Shown here piece by piece: positions 60,236 to 64,000 of a stretch of 64,000 bases of DNA. Every line of letters starts with the position of its first letter. The stretch's first letter is position 1. The notes under the pieces are model-generated. The model ran no database searches. It saw only the letters and a program-made list of their open reading frames with translations, and had not been told where the DNA came from. Position numbers and translations under genes: made by a program. Location: positions 310,001 through 374,000 of the forward strand of contig NZ_JTDW01000002.1 of NCBI RefSeq assembly GCF_000943565.1, read 5' to 3'. Source of the stretch: Neotamlana sedimentorum (GTDB taxonomy: Bacteria; Bacteroidota; Bacteroidia; Flavobacteriales; Flavobacteriaceae).

Positions 60236-60719
60236 TGTTTTTTTATTGTTTTTAATAACCTTTTTAAGTTTAGTATCGTGCGATTCAAATCGGGTTTTCG
60301 ACACCTATAAATCGGTTCCTAATAAATGGCATAAAGACTCTATTGTTAGTTTTAATATTGCACCGCCCGATTCTACCAATGCGTACAATTTGTTTGTAAA
60401 TTTAAGAAATACTAATGCGTATAAATTCAGCAATTTATTCTTAATTGTAGAAATGCAATTTCCGCATGGTAAAACTGTAAAAGATACTTTAGAGTACCGT
60501 ATGGCAGATCCCACAGGAAAACTTCTTGGGGTTGGGTATACCGATGTAAAAGAGAATAAGTTGTGGTACAAAGAAGCCGTTATTTTTAACGAAACTGGTA
60601 ATTATATTGTAAAAATACAACACGCCATGCGAGAAAATGGTAAAGTAAATGGTGTTGAAGAACTAATAGGTATTACCGATGTTGGTTTTAGAATAGAGCA
60701 TGCAACGAAAAGTAATTAA
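60222..60719 (+). CDS. gldH: gliding motility lipoprotein GldH
   Basis: 165 residues from ATG 60222. Lipobox LVSC with Cys20; mature part is a single beta-rich domain with VFDTYKSVPNKWHKDSIVSF, NLFLIVEMQFPHGKTVKDTLEY and MADPTGKLLG, which identify GldH. It is needed for gliding and chitin use in Flavobacterium johnsoniae. The start lies inside the ricT-like gene. An upstream in-frame ATG at 60129 would read through that gene's Asn-rich region and is rejected. Confidence 0.92.
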   Translation: MARSNVFLLFLITFLSLVSCDSNRVFDTYKSVPNKWHKDSIVSFNIAPPDSTNAYNLFVNLRNTNAYKFSNLFLIVEMQFPHGKTVKDTLEYRMADPTGKLLGVGYTDVKENKLWYKEAVIFNETGNYIVKIQHAMRENGKVNGVEELIGITDVGFRIEHATKSN

Positions 60720-60752
60720 TAGAACTTTTTAAGGTAATTATTAAAATAAATT

Positions 60753-63101
60753 ATGGCTAAAGCAAAAAAACAAGAAAATGAATCGCAAGGATTTTCAAAA
60801 TACATTCGTTGGTTTTGGTGGTTATTTTTAGGCGGTATTTTTTCGGTTATTTTTATTTTTTTATTAGCGTCATGGGGCGCTTTTGGCGATATGCCAGACC
60901 ATACGGTTTTAGAAAACCCTAAAACCAATCTAGCAACAGAAATTATTTCTTCCGACGGAAAAACCCTTGGTAAGTTTTATTTTGATGATAACCGTACACC
61001 TGTAGGTTATAATCAGCTGCCTCAAAATTTAGTCGATGCTTTAGTCGCGACCGAAGATGCTCGTTTTTTCGAACATTCCGGTATCGATGCTCGTGGTACC
61101 TTACGAGCCATTGTAAAGTTAGGTGCAGGCGGCGGTGCGAGTACTATTTCGCAGCAATTAGCAAAACAATTATTTCATGGTGAAGGGTCTAAAAATATTG
61201 TAGAAAGGGTGTTACAAAAAGCTAAAGAATGGATTATCGCTATTCGCCTAGAGCGCCAATACACCAAAGAAGAAATTATAGCCCAATATTTTAATATTTA
61301 CGATTTTGGTAATAATGCCGATGGTATTCGTAGTGCATCCAGAATTTATTTTAATAAAGAACCTAATGAGCTCGATTTAAAGGAATCGGCCATGTTGGTT
61401 GGGATGTTTAAAAACTCTTCATTGTACAATTTTAAAAGGAATCCTGTAGGCGTAAAAAATCGTCGTAATGTGGTTTTAGCACAAATGTATAAATATGATT
61501 TTATTGCTGAAACGGTTAAAGATTCTCTACAAAAAACAGATTTAGGAATTGATTATACACCTGAAACTCATAATGCTGGTACTGCTACATATTTTAGAGA
61601 ATATTTACGCGATTTTATGAAGCAGTGGATAAAAGACAATCCTAAATCTGATGGTGAAAACTGGAGTTTATACAACGACGGACTTAAAATTTACACCACC
61701 ATCGATTCGCGTATGCAAAAACATGCCGAAGATGCCGTAGCACAACACATGCCAAGGCTACAAGCTGAGTTTTTTCATCAAAATACGCCAGATAGAAACC
61801 CAACCGCACCGTTTTTAGATTTAGAGGAAGATGAGATTACCGATCTAATGAATCGTTCAATGCGCCGATCGGAGCGTTGGAGACACATGAAATACGATTT
61901 AAAAAAATCGAATAAAGAGATAGAAGATTCATTTTACAAACCAACGCAAATGGAAGTTTTTGCTTGGGACAATGGTAAACCAACCGAGATTGATACCATT
62001 ATGAAACCAATCGATTCTATGCGTTATTACAAATCGTTTTTACGTACCGGAATGATGTCTATGGATCCGCATACAGGTCATGTAAAAGCTTGGGTTGGTG
62101 GTGTAAATTACAGACATTTTCAGTACGACATGGTAAAGCAAGGGAAACGCCAAATAGGTTCAACCTTTAAGCCTTTGGTGTATACAGCAGCTATCGATCA
62201 GTTACACTATTCACCATGCGATGAGTTTCCAGATGTACCTTATTGTATTGAAGCTAATAAATATGGAAATCCAGAAGAATGGTGTCCAAAAAATTCGACG
62301 CCAGACTATGGTGGTACCCGATCGTTAAAAAATGCCTTAGCAAATTCGGTTAACACTATTACTGCGCAACTTATTGATAAAGTGGGGCCACAAACCGTGG
62401 TCGATTTAGCTAAAAAATTAGGTATAGAGTCCGATATTCCTGCGGTACCTTCAATTGCTTTAGGAACGCCAGGTATTAGTGTTTACGAAATGGTTGGTGC
62501 TTATTCTACGTTTGCAAACCAAGGTGTTTATACCAAACCTGTAATGGTTACTACCATTGAAGATAAAAACGGGACTATTTTATACCAATTTAAACCAGAA
62601 ACCCGCGATGTTTTAAGTGAAGAAACGGCTTATGTAACGGTTAAATTAATGCAAGGTGTTACCGAAGGTGGTTCGGGTACACGTTTACGAACCGTAGGTT
62701 ACGATAAGTGGCGCGCAGAATACAGAGAAGTTATTACAGGATATCCATACCAGTTTACAAACCCAATAGCTGGTAAAACAGGTACTACGCAAAACCAAAG
62801 TGATGGTTGGTTTATGGGTATGGTTCCAAATTTAGTAACGGGTGTTTGGGTTGGTGCCGATGATAGAGCTGCGCATTTTAAAAGTATTACCTACGGGCAA
62901 GGCGCTACAATGGCTTTACCTATTTGGGGTGTTTATATGAAAAATTGTTATGCAGATGCCGATTTAAATATATCCAAAGAAGACTTTATTGCGCCAAAGG
63001 AATTAACCATTAACATTGATTGTTCAGTTAAAGATGATGGTAATAATGCTTCAGATGATACTCCAAATACCGAAGAAACTTTAGATGATTTGGATTTTTA
63101 A
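60753..63101 (+). CDS. class A penicillin-binding protein (PBP1A-like)
   Basis: 782 residues. One membrane helix at about 27-49, a glycosyltransferase family 51 domain with catalytic Glu101 (ATEDARFFEHSG) and GASTISQQLAKQLF, then a transpeptidase domain with Ser470-x-x-Lys473 (GSTFKPL), SVN, and KTGT at 675-678. All catalytic motifs are intact. It polymerises and crosslinks peptidoglycan in the periplasm. The acidic tail (DDTPNTEETLDDLDF) is common in the group. It ends on a TTAA shared with the convergent AACS gene. Confidence 0.95.
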   Translation: MAKAKKQENESQGFSKYIRWFWWLFLGGIFSVIFIFLLASWGAFGDMPDHTVLENPKTNLATEIISSDGKTLGKFYFDDNRTPVGYNQLPQNLVDALVATEDARFFEHSGIDARGTLRAIVKLGAGGGASTISQQLAKQLFHGEGSKNIVERVLQKAKEWIIAIRLERQYTKEEIIAQYFNIYDFGNNADGIRSASRIYFNKEPNELDLKESAMLVGMFKNSSLYNFKRNPVGVKNRRNVVLAQMYKYDFIAETVKDSLQKTDLGIDYTPETHNAGTATYFREYLRDFMKQWIKDNPKSDGENWSLYNDGLKIYTTIDSRMQKHAEDAVAQHMPRLQAEFFHQNTPDRNPTAPFLDLEEDEITDLMNRSMRRSERWRHMKYDLKKSNKEIEDSFYKPTQMEVFAWDNGKPTEIDTIMKPIDSMRYYKSFLRTGMMSMDPHTGHVKAWVGGVNYRHFQYDMVKQGKRQIGSTFKPLVYTAAIDQLHYSPCDEFPDVPYCIEANKYGNPEEWCPKNSTPDYGGTRSLKNALANSVNTITAQLIDKVGPQTVVDLAKKLGIESDIPAVPSIALGTPGISVYEMVGAYSTFANQGVYTKPVMVTTIEDKNGTILYQFKPETRDVLSEETAYVTVKLMQGVTEGGSGTRLRTVGYDKWRAEYREVITGYPYQFTNPIAGKTGTTQNQSDGWFMGMVPNLVTGVWVGADDRAAHFKSITYGQGATMALPIWGVYMKNCYADADLNISKEDFIAPKELTINIDCSVKDDGNNASDDTPNTEETLDDLDF

Positions 63102-64000
63102 CTAATACTCTTAGCAAAATCAACAAAAAACGCCACCGATTCGGGGTTTTTCATAGCATCAATATTTATGCTTTTTTCTAAAGGCATTTTAAGTAAAATC
63201 TTTTTTACGGGTGCTTCCATTTTTTTACCGCTAATGGTATACGGTATATCTGGAGTTTCTATAATTGCATCGGGGACGTGGCGTGGTGAATATTCGGTTT
63301 TAAGTTCGTGATTTATTTGTGCTTTTAAATCGTCGTTTAAAACGTTGTTGGGTTTCATTTTTACAAAAAGAGGCATGTAATGGTTACCACCTTCAAGTTC
63401 TAAATTAACAATTAAAGCATCTTCAATTTCGGTTATGTTGTTAATTGCTCTATAAATTTCGGCAGTACCAATTCTAATACCGTGTCGGTTTAAAGTAGCA
63501 TCAGAGCGTCCGTAAATAACTAATCCGTGTGTTTCAGAATTAATTTTTATAAAATCGCCATGGCGCCATTTGCCTGGGTAATCTTCGAAATAACTGGCTT
63601 TATAACGTTTGTTTTCGGCATCATTCCAAAAATAAATAGGCATTGTGGGCATGGGTTTATCAATTACCATTTCGCCTAATTCATCTTCAACTGTTTCAGC
63701 TAAATCATTATAAGCAAAAAGCGACACACCTAAAGCTCTACATTGAATTTCACCCGAATACACAGGATAGTCTAAACAACCACCAACAAAAGCAGTACAA
63801 ACATCGGTGCCACCAGCCATTGAGCATAGCCAAACATCATTTTTAATATGTTTATAAACATAATCGAATGCATCGGGAGGTAAAGGGGCTCCTGTTGAAC
63901 TTATGGATCGAATAGACGATAAACTGTGTGTTGTTTTTGGCGATATATTACGTTTCATACTGGTTACTAAAAACGGTGCGCTGGTGCCAAAATGAGTGAT
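63098..64000 (-). CDS. acetoacetyl-CoA synthetase, C-terminal part (truncated by the window)
   Basis: Open frame of 300 codons plus stop that runs off the right edge; the ATG at 63958 is internal, since the frame stays open to 64000 with family-like sequence (HFGTSAPFLVTS). STGAPLPPDAFDYVY, WLCSMAGGTDVCTAFVGG, YFEDYPGKWRHGDF, IYGRSDATLNRHGIRIGTAEIY and the catalytic Lys region in ISGKKMEAPVK place it in the acetoacetate-CoA ligase group of the ANL family. It activates acetoacetate to its CoA ester for lipid or amino acid catabolism. Confidence 0.9.
   Translation of the reverse strand: MTHFGTSAPFLVTSMKRNISPKTTHSLSSIRSISSTGAPLPPDAFDYVYKHIKNDVWLCSMAGGTDVCTAFVGGCLDYPVYSGEIQCRALGVSLFAYNDLAETVEDELGEMVIDKPMPTMPIYFWNDAENKRYKASYFEDYPGKWRHGDFIKINSETHGLVIYGRSDATLNRHGIRIGTAEIYRAINNITEIEDALIVNLELEGGNHYMPLFVKMKPNNVLNDDLKAQINHELKTEYSPRHVPDAIIETPDIPYTISGKKMEAPVKKILLKMPLEKSINIDAMKNPESVAFFVDFAKSIS

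Noticed and set aside
59812-60288. 158-codon minus-strand frame rich in Leu
   Set aside because: Mirror of the Asn/Arg-rich tail of the ricT-like gene; no family features.

Overview
The window looks like a chromosomal segment of a marine, gliding member of the Flavobacteriaceae (Bacteroidota). The evidence is strong AT richness, frequent TTG starts with no Shine-Dalgarno-like sites, and Bacteroidota-type promoters (TTG, about 19 bases, then TAnnTTTG). It also carries type IX secretion/gliding genes (a SprE-like lipoprotein and GldH), an F-type ATPase operon that lacks atpD/atpC, and many Bacteroidota-restricted families (DUF5687, DUF4292, HU-CCDC81/SPOR, and probable DUF6341/DUF6427). No rRNA, tRNA, CRISPR array, prophage or transposase gene was seen. 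The genus cannot be fixed from the sequence.

Layout. (1) 1-5236: the tail of a nucleotide-sugar dehydrogenase and a WbpP-like 4-epimerase, then a sulfate-activation operon (cysQ, a tandem DUF2061 gene, cysC, cysD, cysN) behind a good promoter and an operator-like palindrome. (2) 5264-23109: a Wzx/Wzy-type exopolysaccharide or O-antigen locus. It holds a flippase, a nitroreductase-like protein, a pyruvyl transferase, glycosyltransferases, an O-acyltransferase, two adjacent polymerase/ligase-like membrane proteins, two paralogous initiating sugar-phosphate transferases, a DegT aminotransferase and a UDP-glucuronate decarboxylase. These converge on a minus-strand capK-wecB-glycosyltransferase operon. 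(3) 23186-29281: purD, two small flavobacterial membrane proteins, upp, a DUF4254/GT9 pair and a PaaE-like reductase. (4) 29392-33079: a PadR-headed unit with a HAAS-like membrane protein, a DUF2059 protein and a two-gene ABC exporter, with a perfect inverted repeat at its promoter.

(5) 33195-42016: sprE-like lipoprotein, bactofilin, AtpZ/I-like protein and atpB-E-F-H-A-G. (6) 42206-48653: flippase, dut, sugar nucleotidyltransferase, TPR protein, DUF4292 lipoprotein and an EnvC-like protein. (7) 48895-57287: thioesterase, HU/SPOR protein, dprA, trpS, plsC-like acyltransferase, an outer-membrane barrel protein with an inner-membrane helix next to an ECF sigma factor, a lipoprotein and recA. 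(8) 57695-64000: trhO, ricT-like gene, gldH, a class A penicillin-binding protein and the C-terminal part of acetoacetyl-CoA synthetase.

Taken together, much of the segment builds or maintains the cell envelope: activated sugars and PAPS, surface glycan assembly, gliding and T9SS parts, and peptidoglycan synthesis and remodelling. The most interesting candidates are three. The first is the ECF sigma factor paired with a single protein that appears to run from cytoplasm to outer membrane. The second is the PadR-controlled ABC module with its perfect operator. The third is a family of two-hairpin palindromic repeats whose arms vary in a compensatory way, one copy of which lies inside the ATP synthase operon.
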